From contig CALXWW010000006.1 in NCBI GenBank assembly GCA_944392545.1, forward strand, positions 35,921 through 99,920: 64,000 nt of DNA. The letters are read 5' to 3'. The notes below the pieces were generated by a model, which did no database searches, was not told the origin of the DNA, and was given only the letters and a program-made list of their open reading frames with translations. Both the position numbers and the translations under genes were made by a program. Numbering within the stretch: position 1 is the first letter of the stretch; each line of letters begins with the position of its first letter. This document shows positions 48,780 to 57,340 of this stretch, piece by piece. Origin of the DNA: an uncultured Clostridia bacterium (GTDB lineage Bacteria; Bacillota; Clostridia; TANB77; CAG-508).

Positions 48780-49250
48780 TATAATCAACTTATGGCAGAT
48801 CTTCTTAAGTAATAATCTAGGAAAATGTATCAAAGGAAAAATATCCTTTTAAGTAGTATAACTAAATTATCATTTAAAGTTCGAGAGGAGATATGAGAAT
48901 GGTTAGATTAAATACTAAATTAATCATAAAAATATGATGTGATTAAAAACTTTAGTAGATATTGATAAATCAATCTACGATAGTATTATACTGTAAATAA
49001 TCATGAAATTGTTTCACTTAAAGTAAAAACGAAAAGCTGTAGAAGATTACTCACCAGCAAGTGTATATAATCTTTGCATGCCTCTGCTTCTACTTTTTTT
49101 CTCCTATATATTTTTCTTATCATTTCCACTACCTCCACCTTTAGTTTTCCATATTATTTCTTATCTTCTAAATTTGAATTATAATACTATATTGCGCTTT
49201 CATTTCCATGTTGTATGTAATAAACTACTTATATCGTTTGATTTATTCAT
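48780..49250 (-). pseudogene. Heavily decayed IS200/IS605 tnpA
   Basis: Translation of the minus strand in shifting frames gives MNKSNDISSLLHTTWK, then NIV and FKFRR. KIYRRKKVEAEACKDYIHLL and YLKGYFSFDTFS follow, in the order of an IS200 transposase (HTTWxCKYHIVF, EACPDHIHMLV, YLKGKSSLMIF). Many stops and indels are present. A hairpin CCTT/AAGG lies upstream near 49290, where the element end would be. This fills most of the 720-base gap between yqeG and the next gene. Confidence 0.75.
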
Positions 49251-49387
49251 ATGATTCAATCCCTTCTGATTTTATAGTTGGCTGTCGAACCTTCTACTTC
49301 AAGGAGTCTTTCTTTTTTGTTACTTTACTCTACTATAAAAGCTTTCTTTTACTACTTGCATAGCACTTGTTTTCTTTGAATGACAAC

Positions 49388-49420
49388 AAAATAATCCACG
49401 TTTTAACCGTGGACTATTTT
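49388..49420 (-). terminator. Terminator of the 49419 gene
   Basis: AATAATCCACG-TTTTAAC-CGTGGACTATT straddles the stop codon. On the minus strand the stem is followed by a T-rich stretch. Confidence 0.75.
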
Positions 49421-50810
49421 AATCGCTTAATATAATTGTATATGAATAGTTTCCTTGATTTATCGAAAAAGTTCCATTGAATACATTATTATTAAAAGTG
49501 TATGAAATATTTGTTTCATAAAATGTAACTCCATTCTTGTATTCTATTGTTGGAATTTCTAAACCTGGCAATATTATTTTTGCTAAATTTATACAATCAT
49601 CAATATATTGTTGACTATATAAATTTGTATTCTTTCCTTTCCAATTTGTACTAGTACTTAAATAAAAATCAGTAATCTTACCATCTTTTTCACTAACATT
49701 AATTATATAAGAAATTACTCCTTTATCTTCAGGACTGTTTAAATTTCTTGTTTTAATTCCAAAAGAATAATCAATAGTTCCATCTTCATGTGTTGATGTA
49801 CTTATACTCCAATCACCTAAATTTGAATCGGTGAATTCTGGCATTACTGTTTTGAAGTAATCCATTCCGAAAGATTCAGCATTTAAAGGATTTGTTTCTC
49901 CAAATGATTTATCAAAAATATTACTTGGTGTATATTTAATTGTTTCATATAATTTTGATTTGTCAGAAAATATACTTTCGTCTCCTAATTTCGGATTTTC
50001 AGAAACTTCAATATAAAGCTCTATGTTGACTGTGTTGTAATCAGAATTATATAATACTGTTCTTACAAATTTATATGAACTATCGTTACTTTCTATTATA
50101 TCACTCATGTCTATCAAACCTGATAACTTTTGCCCTTTAGGAGAAACTCCGTCAGAATCTTTTGCATAAACAAGATACTCTGCATTATCTCCAAATATGC
50201 TTTTTGCAATGCTATAAAATTTTTCCTGCGTAAAAGTTTCCATATTAACATTTTCCATTTTTAATGAAATAATAGATGGATCATTATAAAGTTCTGGATT
50301 ATAATAAGTATATACTGAAAAATTCGACTTATCTGTTCCCTTTTTACTTGCAAATATATAATCATAATAACCATATGTTATATAAAACCCATTCATAGAA
50401 CTATTAATTCCTTGATGTAATTCTGATTGTGATTTTCTAATGTCTTCATAGCAATCTTTCATATAAGAATTATTTTTTAATTCACTTAATAACTCATCAG
50501 AATCTATAGTAAGTGGTGTATTGGTTTTATAGAAATTATTCCCTTCTATATTGACTTCTTCCCATGTAAGTGGAAGCATCTTAGGCATTTCTATTTCTGA
50601 AGATAATCCCCAAAAATCATAACCTTCTTCATATTCTAAATTACTGAATTTGGCTTCGTTGTCATTTGCTTGAGATAAACTATGATTGTTATTTGTACCT
50701 TCTTTACTTTTATTTACAACTAAAAAAACAATTGTAGCAACTATAGCAATTATTATAGCAATAACTAAAACTAGAACAATTAAACTTACTCCCTTTTTAT
50801 TTTTTTTCAT
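49419..50810 (-). CDS. Secreted protein with a prepilin-like leader
   Basis: The product has 463 residues. The N terminus KKNKKGVSLIVLVLVIAIII has a Gly followed by a long hydrophobic stretch, as in type III signal peptides cut by prepilin peptidase. The position-5 Glu of true pilins is missing. The rest is a large extracytoplasmic alpha/beta region with no recognised domain (repeated NPLNAESFGMDYFKT-like and YYNPELY segments). AAGGGGGA-type Shine-Dalgarno DNA precedes the ATG. A prepilin peptidase gene lies 1.3 kb downstream. Confidence 0.8.
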   Translation of the reverse strand: MKKNKKGVSLIVLVLVIAIIIAIVATIVFLVVNKSKEGTNNNHSLSQANDNEAKFSNLEYEEGYDFWGLSSEIEMPKMLPLTWEEVNIEGNNFYKTNTPLTIDSDELLSELKNNSYMKDCYEDIRKSQSELHQGINSSMNGFYITYGYYDYIFASKKGTDKSNFSVYTYYNPELYNDPSIISLKMENVNMETFTQEKFYSIAKSIFGDNAEYLVYAKDSDGVSPKGQKLSGLIDMSDIIESNDSSYKFVRTVLYNSDYNTVNIELYIEVSENPKLGDESIFSDKSKLYETIKYTPSNIFDKSFGETNPLNAESFGMDYFKTVMPEFTDSNLGDWSISTSTHEDGTIDYSFGIKTRNLNSPEDKGVISYIINVSEKDGKITDFYLSTSTNWKGKNTNLYSQQYIDDCINLAKIILPGLEIPTIEYKNGVTFYETNISYTFNNNVFNGTFSINQGNYSYTIILSD

Positions 50811-51117
50811 ATCTTTTTCCCCCTTTTTTTATTATTATAGATAATATAATATCATAATAATAAAAAATTTAACATATCTTTATAAAATTTAATAAAATAT
50901 TTTTTAATTCAGTAAATTTACAAAATAACTTCTAAATACAATATATAAATATTGAAATAAACTTTGTACAAATTAAATTTGTGAGATTAACTTATAAATC
51001 CTATAATAAAACATAGACTTTTTTAATAATTAGCTGGTGACATATATGAATCAACCTTTTAGGGTTGAAATCATAAAGGATTATATAATGAAAGCATTAT
51101 ACATAAAACTTAATATG
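50811..51117. other. AT-rich spacer without a supported gene
   Basis: I see no gene here beyond a 32-codon plus-strand reading frame near 51046 without a convincing binding site. A short hairpin AATCAACC/GGTTGAAAT lies inside that frame. Confidence 0.45.
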
Positions 51118-51147
51118 CAAAAAGAAACGCCTATATTTTGACGTTTC
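51118..51147 (-). terminator. Terminator of the SHOCT gene
   Basis: GAAACG and CGTTTC enclose an AT-rich loop and are flanked by an outer TAATATGC/GCATATTA pair. A T run follows on the minus strand. Confidence 0.72.
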
Positions 51148-51186
51148 TCGCATATTAAACTTCTCTATGCACATTTGTTTTAGAAT

Positions 51187-51450
51187 TTATTTATTAAAAT
51201 CAAAATCTTGTAATAAATTCTTCTTTCGCTTTTCATATTGTTCTTGTGTAATCTCACCATTTTGAAGTTTTTCTTCTAATTTTTTTAATGCTTTAGCATT
51301 CATTGAATCAAAATTTTCATTAAGTTTATTTCCTAACCCTGTAGATTTCATTATTGTTGAATGAAGTTTGTTTGAAAATTTATTTGATATAACTGCTGAA
51401 GTAACTGCAATAGCAATTATTGCAATAATTATTATAATAACTATAACCAT
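51187..51450 (-). CDS. Small membrane protein with a SHOCT-like tail
   Basis: The product has 87 residues from the ATG behind GGGAGG. An N-terminal membrane helix covers about residues 2-24. The C-terminal LKKLEEKLQNGEITQEQYEKR is a SHOCT-type short helical motif, seen at the ends of many bacterial proteins. It follows the IPNTG surface-protein gene by 22 bases and is probably co-transcribed. The function is unknown. Confidence 0.78.
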   Translation of the reverse strand: MVIVIIIIIAIIAIAVTSAVISNKFSNKLHSTIMKSTGLGNKLNENFDSMNAKALKKLEEKLQNGEITQEQYEKRKKNLLQDFDFNK

Positions 51451-51472
51451 AGTCAACCCTCCCTTCTAAATT

Positions 51473-52907
51473 TTATAAAATTCTTTTAATTTTCCTGTAT
51501 CTTAAATAAATTACTATCCCAATTACTATTACTGTTGTTATTACAAACATTATAGCTGATTTCTTACCTGTATTAGGTATATTTCCTGGTGCTGTCGTTT
51601 CATCCTCATTTTCTGTAACCTTAATCCTCTGATTTGCTTCTTTTGATACATCATTTTCTTTATATACTATTGTAATTGTTGTATCTGTAGCCTTTAAGTC
51701 CGTTTGTGGTTCATATGTGTAATTTGTCACAACTTTAGACGAACCATCACTATATTTCGCAGTAATTACCATACCAGTCTTATCAAAATATTCTCCCTCT
51801 TCGTAAACAGTTTTTATTGGCGGTGTCGTTATCTCTATTCCTTCTAAAAATTTATCAGCAGTATTTTCGTTATCAGCAGTATTATCTATTCTTATATCCT
51901 CAGTAGTCAAATCCCATCCAGTATTCCCAAAATTTGCTTTAGCAGGCGCTACTCCTTCGAAAGGATAATATTTACCATTTTCATCATCTAATATTATATA
52001 TATATAGTAGTATTCTCCGTCTTCTAATAATGTAGATCCATCAAACAAAACTTCTTGATCATTATGATAACTAAATGCCACATTATCAGTCTGGAGATTA
52101 CCTGAAAAAATCGGAGAATCTTCTTTAGAATATTTTAATAACTTATTATAGTTATAGAATTTTTCCTCCTTTATATCATTTAATATGGTAGTATCTTCTA
52201 TTTTTCCTATTTTAATATCAAATTTTCTATTTCCTGTATACATTGGGTGGTATAAATTTATAAATACTTGCTCTTCAATATCTTCTTCTTTTGTAAAACT
52301 CATACTAAAATAAATTTTTTTAGAATAATTTGGTCTTTCTAGTTTTTGTCCTTCCACAACAAATTTAGTTGTACGATTTGCTTCCTCATCCCAAATAGTT
52401 TGAATCATCCATAAATACATATCCTCATTAAGTTCAGAAATTCTACTAATTGTAGTGTTTTCACTATCATTAGAAGTACCGTCCATCATATAATAAAATG
52501 TAATCTTCTTCCTCATTATAGCTCATCAATCTAGTTATACTATATTGTGATATATCTTCTTCTCCATTTATCGTAGCTACTCTTCCGTCTTCAAGAAAAG
52601 TAAGCTTTGGTTTAATATTCTCTGTTGTTACATAATAGTAATATCCTTCCCAAGTAGAATATTGTTCTTGAAAGTCTAAAATAGTATCTACGTCTATTCC
52701 TGTAATCTTTAAAGCTACCCACCCAGAACTACTTTCGTCTTTCTGTACAACTTCAAATTCTGCATTTGAAAAATCTGTAAATTCAGGCAATTTACCAGTT
52801 TCTGATAAATTCTCATTTGACTCTGTTGCATTTATTCTAATTGGTAATAATAATAATAATAATAATGCTGTTAATATTAACAAAAAAATCCTTTTTTCTT
52901 TTAACAT
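51473..52907 (-). CDS. Sortase-anchored surface protein, read through a +1 shift at CGG
   Basis: The gene is in two frames. The first, from the ATG behind GAGGAG, encodes a signal peptide (LLILTALLLLLLLPIRINA) and about 140 residues, then meets CGG at 52481 and a stop three codons later. Dropping the C gives Asp-Gly-Gly-Thr-Ser-Asn-Asp and continues to the end, 477 residues. The second part holds a Big_3-like Ig domain (about 350-425, GEYFDKTGMVITAKYSDGS), the sorting motif NIPNTGKK, a membrane segment and a basic tail. Both halves are needed for secretion plus anchoring, which favours a working gene over a pseudogene. Confidence 0.82.
52478..52481 (-). other. +1 recoding site, quadruplet CGGT
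   Basis: On the minus strand the zero-frame codons are TAT GAT GGA CGG TAC. Reading CGGT as one unit continues ACT TCT AAT GAT into the frame that carries the Ig domain and anchor. CGG is in the zero frame, as at the two other sites. Confidence 0.78.
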
Positions 52908-53067
52908 TCTCAATCTCCTCGTATAATATTTAAGTTTTTAAAGTGATTTTTCACCTATAAAACTAAATAGAATTTTATTTGGTAGTATGACTTATATTGA
53001 CACTACAAATATTTCTTTTCATTATTTTAATTTTTTATTAATTATATTTCGAGTTTTTTATTAAACT

Positions 53068-53826
53068 TTAATCCTTTACTGTCCATATTCCATCTCCTTT
53101 TATCACTTTGATATCAGTAGATAGAGAGATTATTGGACGTATACCAGTGTCATCATTTCCACATCCCATATTGCCAACGTAACCATCATAGTTCACACGT
53201 TTTACAAGTCTAGAATTCCAATCCTCTCCAGATGATGCTAACCAGTATCCAGAGCAATTATCAATTTTATCTTGATGTGGAACATATAAATCATAATCTA
53301 TTGTACTACTATCTAATGTTGGATTATCTGTGTACACCAAATTTGTTGCATTTTTTATATTATAACTTTTTATTAATAACTCTGCTGTTGGACTTCCTGT
53401 TACTGTTACTCCACTTATTCCATTTGCTAGTCCTGTCCAATTTGATGGGGTGTTTATTCCATTCAACAATGTATCTTTACTTGTATTTGAATAAACGCTA
53501 TATTCTCTACTTGTACCTGTTTTTGAGTCGTTTATATTTAACCCTGCTGTTTTTGCATATCCTGTACTATTTGGTAAATAATCAGCTAATATTGCATATA
53601 CTTTTCCTTCTTCTACATACAATATTCTCCAATCATCTGTTGTATCTTCTGTCCCTACTATATTATTTCCTAAGTCTATATAGTCACCTATGTTGGCATT
53701 TGTTACTGAAGCTAATTGAATTGTTTCCGTTTCGTTCGATGTTGTATTTTTTATTACTACACCCCCCACCACTAATAATAACAATATTACTACAACTGCA
53801 ATTATTATTTTATTTGTTTTTTTCAT
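53068..53826 (-). CDS. Membrane-anchored protein with a DUF6273-like domain
   Basis: The product has 252 residues. An N-terminal membrane anchor (about 6-26) precedes an extracytoplasmic domain. DWRILYVEEGKVYAILADYL, SGYWLASSGED and GIRPIISLSTDI match the pattern of DUF6273 proteins, which are abundant in gut Clostridia and often follow pilin-like leaders. AAAGGAGG precedes the ATG. It stands alone between the sortase-anchored protein and a tiny Cys-rich gene. The function is unknown. Confidence 0.8.
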   Translation of the reverse strand: MKKTNKIIIAVVVILLLLVVGGVVIKNTTSNETETIQLASVTNANIGDYIDLGNNIVGTEDTTDDWRILYVEEGKVYAILADYLPNSTGYAKTAGLNINDSKTGTSREYSVYSNTSKDTLLNGINTPSNWTGLANGISGVTVTGSPTAELLIKSYNIKNATNLVYTDNPTLDSSTIDYDLYVPHQDKIDNCSGYWLASSGEDWNSRLVKRVNYDGYVGNMGCGNDDTGIRPIISLSTDIKVIKGDGIWTVKD

Positions 53827-53978
53827 TTTTTCCTCCTTTTATTATTTTATACTATTTTTTATATCAATATCTAATTATATTATAATTTTAGCATTATCTA
53901 TATACTTAAATATATAATTTCATTATATCTTGTTTGTATTTCTTTTTCAATCACTTTAGTTATAATGTAATACATTTT

Positions 53979-54033
53979 TAATATTCTTGTAATATTCTTG
54001 TAATATTCTTGTAATATTCTTGTAATATTCCTG
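53979..54033. repeat. Five tandem copies of an 11-base unit
   Basis: TAATATTCTTG occurs five times in direct succession, the last copy with one change (TAATATTCCTG). The units lie between the terminator of the small Cys-rich gene and the 53068 gene promoter region. Copy-number variation between strains is likely. Confidence 0.93.
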
Positions 54034-54055
54034 TAGCAAACGATTATTTTATAAC

Positions 54056-54101
54056 TTAAAAAACTTGGTTCAAAAAGAGAATCTCTTTTGCCCAAGTCTT
54101 T
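54056..54101 (-). terminator. Terminator of the small Cys-rich gene
   Basis: ACTTGG and CCAAGT enclose AAAAGAGA and TCTCTTTT. On the minus strand a run of six T follows. Confidence 0.8.
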
Positions 54102-54126
54102 ACTTATATCTGTTTTCTGGTTTCAA

Positions 54127-54273
54127 TTATCTTTTGTTACCACAGCCACAGAATAATACTAAGAATATTAGTATAAAGAATAACATACTGTTATCTCCAC
54201 ATCCACATCCGCCAAATAAGTTTCCTAAAAAACCTCCATTATTGCAACAGCAATTTCTATTTTCTTCTTGCAT
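54127..54273 (-). CDS. Tiny Cys/Gly-rich membrane peptide
   Basis: The product has 48 residues. AAAGGGG precedes the ATG and a strong terminator follows the stop, which supports a real gene below usual length cut-offs. MQEENRNCCCNNGGF is followed by FGGCGCGDN, a hydrophobic stretch of about 15 residues (MLFFILIFLVLFC) and CGCGNKR. The composition resembles the very small Cys/Gly-rich membrane proteins found near sporulation or envelope genes in Firmicutes. I cannot assign a function. Confidence 0.72.
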   Translation of the reverse strand: MQEENRNCCCNNGGFLGNLFGGCGCGDNSMLFFILIFLVLFCGCGNKR

Positions 54274-54377
54274 ATATCAAAACCCCTTTCATATTGTTTA
54301 TATATAAATATGCTATGTATATTTTTTTGTTACAATAATATATACATTTATTGTTTTATATTATTATTTCGTTACGT

Positions 54378-54406
54378 TTGATTTTTTGATATGTATATAA
54401 TATAAT
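54378..54406 (+). promoter_or_regulatory. Promoter of the U32 peptidase gene
   Basis: TTGATT and a perfect TATAAT are separated by 17 bases, and the -10 ends 46 bases before the ATG. Confidence 0.75.
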
Positions 54407-54451
54407 TAAGTTGGTTTTAATTAATTTTACTAAATTAGAAGGAGTAATTAT

Positions 54452-56936
54452 ATGAAAAAAGATATTGAGCTTTTATCGCCTGTGGGTGATTTTGAGTGTC
54501 TTAAAGCTGCTGTTCAAAATGGTGCAAATAGTGTGTATTTTGGTGCTAGCCTTTTTAATGCTAGAGCATCTGCTACAAACTTTGATTTTGATGAACTAGA
54601 AAAGGTTATAAACTACTGTGCTTTACGAAATGTTAGAACTCACTTGACACTAAATGTCCTTATAAAAGATAGAGAATTTAAAGATGCTGTGATGGTTGCA
54701 AAAAAAGCGTACGAGCTTGGAATTGATGCTTTAATTGTACAAGATGTTGGACTTGCTAGTTTCTTAATGAAACTCTTTCCAGATCTTCCTATACATGCAA
54801 GTACTCAAATGACTATACATAATTTAGAAGGTGTACAAGAATTAGAAAAATTAGGATATTCGAGAGCTGTACTTTCAAGAGAACTTTCAATTGATGAAAT
54901 AGAATATATTTGTAATAATTCTAATATTGAAATAGAAACATTTATACATGGCGCTCTTTGTATATCATATTCTGGACAATGTTTTTTCTCTAGTATGGTA
55001 GGTGGTCGTTCTCGGCAATCGAGGAAGATGTGCTCAGCCTTGTAGACTTCCTTATGAATTATTAGAAGAAAAAGATATTAACGGCAAAGTATCTGAAAAT
55101 ATAATTGATAAAGGATATTTGATAAGTCCTAGAGATTTATGTTCATTAGAGTATATACCCAAATTAATAAATGCTGGTGTTAAATGCTTTAAAATAGAAG
55201 GTAGATTAAAATCCCCTGAATATGTTGCTATAGTTACTAGAATTTATAGAAAATATATCGATATGGTATTAAATGATGAGGAATATATTATAGATGAAAA
55301 AGACAATCTAGAATTAAAGCAAATATTTAATCGAGGAGAATTCTCTACAGGTCATTTATCTAATTCACCTAATAAATCTTTAATATTTAAAGAAAAGCCT
55401 AACAATATGGGACTATATCTTGGAAATGTTGCAGGATATAATAAGTTAAAAGGACATATAAAAATTTTATTAAATGAGCCTTTATCTATTGGTGATACTA
55501 TTAATTTTGAGAAAGAAAATACTAAATATAATATTTCAGAATTAATGTTAAATAACTCAAATATTCCTATTGCTAAAGTTGGAGATAAAGTTGTAGTTGG
55601 CAGAATGAAGGGCAATATTCATGTTGGAGATAAAATATATAAATTATCTAGCAAAGAACAAATAACTAAAGCTGAAGCTTCTTATGAAAGTGAAAATATA
55701 AAGCTTCCACTAAAGGCAAATATTAGAATAAAGAAAAATGAACCTGTTACAATGGAAGTAAGTTTACTAAATTCTAAATATAATTTATATAAAAATATTA
55801 GTATTAATATTTCTTCCTCATTAATACCTGAAGAAGCTATAAAAAGTCCAATTACAAGTGATAGAGTTATTGCACAAATTACAAAAACAAATAACATTCC
55901 TTTTGAATTTAAAGAAATACATATAGATTTAGATAATGGACTATTTATTCCACGTATAAAGGAATTAAATGAAATTAGAAGAATGGCTCTATTGAAGCTA
56001 GAAAATATAATTATTAGTAAAAATAAAAGAAATATAGAACTCGATGAAGAAAAATTAGATAAAATTTACCAAAAATATTTAGATAGCTATTTAAATAAGT
56101 ATTCTATTGAAGAAAATAAAAAACAAGTATCTGTATACTTTAATATAATACATCCTGAATATGATTATTCCAAATTATCTAAAGAATACATATCTTGCAT
56201 ATACATTCCTTTAAGATATTTTATGAGAAAGGATTTTTCAAAAGTTTTAAAAGAACTTACTTCTAATTTCAAAACATATATTTATATGCCAGCAATAATA
56301 AAATCAAATTACAAAAATGTTATAAAACATGGCCTAGAGGATTTAATAGAAGATTACAATATACAAGGCTTTATTGTTTCAAGCTTAGGTGACCTTGTAT
56401 TATTAGAAAAATATAAAAGAAAATATGAATTTATCGGAAACTTTACTTTAAACTGCTTTAATCTGTCTAGTATATCCAATTTTAGAAATTTAGGATTAAG
56501 TAAAATAACACTATCACCCGAACTAAATTTAGAAGATATAACTAGTATTTATAACGTTCAGAAAGATCATATTCCGTTGGAATTAATCGTTTATGGTAAT
56601 ACACCTGTTATGAAAATGAATTATTGCTTGCTTGGTACTTCTAATAAATGTTATCCAGAATGTATGATGAGATGCAGAACAAGTAACAAATATTATTTAA
56701 TAGATAGACTTGGATTTAGATTTAGGATTTTACCTGATAATGTTCAAACTGTAACTACAATTTTTAATAGTAAAACCACTTGTATTACACATATTAACAC
56801 AGATATTAATTCAGTTAGAATAGATTTATTAGATGAAAATATTGAAGAAATAAATACTATTGCTAAAGCAAGTGTTACTCATGCAAAATTGGAAGGAAAA
56901 CAATATACATATGGTAACTTAAATAGAGAAGTATAG
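54452..56936 (+). CDS. U32 family peptidase, read through a +1 shift at CGG
   Basis: The first frame opens with MKKDIELLSPVGDFECLKAA and runs through FIHGALCISYSGQCFFSSM. It meets CGG at 55013 and would stop at 55045. Dropping the C gives Gly-Asn-Arg-Gly-Arg-Cys-Ala-Gln-Pro-Cys-Arg, the most conserved U32 signature, and continues to 56936 for 827 residues, the usual size of the long U32 form. Conserved Cys pairs in both halves (including MKMNYCLLGTSNKCYPEC) complete the family's iron-sulfur/active-site set. AGAAGGAG precedes the ATG. Family members act as collagenase-like peptidases or in RNA hydroxylation. Confidence 0.88.
55013..55016 (+). other. +1 recoding site, quadruplet CGGC
   Basis: The zero-frame codons are CGT TCT CGG CAA. 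Reading CGGC as one Gly continues AAT CGA GGA AGA TGT GCT, the conserved U32 signature. The exact amino-acid match on both sides places the shift at this codon. Confidence 0.85.
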
Positions 56937-56942
56937 TATATA

Positions 56943-56986
56943 AAAAGAACTATTACACAAACCATTCTTTATGTAATAGTTCTTTT
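56943..56986 (+). terminator. Terminator of the U32 gene
   Basis: AAAGAACTATTACA pairs with TGTAATAGTTCTTT and is followed by a T run. Confidence 0.88.
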
Positions 56987-57017
56987 ATTTTATTAATTAT
57001 CTCTTGTTATATTTTCA

Positions 57018-57326
57018 TCAATGCTGTGCTGTAAGTTTTATTATCAAATCCATATTGTCATCTTTAGCAGCTTTATTTTTCCTAATCTTTCCGCATTTTT
57101 TGCACTTGAAAACTATAACATAACCTTTTTTACTATCTATCTCTACTCCTATAGGTTCTAATATTCCGTGACACATTTCTTCTCTATCTCCAGGATTTAT
57201 ATCCACATGCTTTGAATGAAGACATTTTGGGCAATGATTTCTACATGAATATCCAAGTGGTTCTACTTTTTCTCCACAATTTTCACAAACAAATTGTTCA
57301 TCTATTTCTGTAAATTTTCTACTCAT
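57018..57326 (-). CDS. RNHCP-domain zinc-binding protein
   Basis: The product has 102 residues. Cys pairs CENCGEK, CRNHCPKCLHSKHVD and FKCKKCGKIRKNKAA form the RNHCP domain named after the central motif. It probably binds zinc and perhaps RNA. It lies 14 bases after the nucleoside kinase gene on the same strand and is likely co-transcribed. The function is unknown. Confidence 0.9.
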   Translation of the reverse strand: MSRKFTEIDEQFVCENCGEKVEPLGYSCRNHCPKCLHSKHVDINPGDREEMCHGILEPIGVEIDSKKGYVIVFKCKKCGKIRKNKAAKDDNMDLIIKLTAQH

Positions 57327-57340
57327 TTTTTTCCTTTCTA

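Noticed and set aside
51046..51144. 32-codon plus-strand frame starting MNQPFRVEIIKDY
   Set aside because: No convincing ribosome binding site, and it runs into the terminator of the opposite gene.
53232..53885. Long Leu-rich plus-strand frame opposite the DUF6273-like gene
   Set aside because: It is an antisense shadow of AT-rich codons, without a binding site or family match.
53979..54033. CRISPR array
   Set aside because: The 11-base units are contiguous with no spacers and no cas genes are present.
54452..56936. Two adjacent U32 genes
   Set aside because: The second frame starts inside the conserved signature with no ribosome binding site; one gene with a +1 shift explains both parts.
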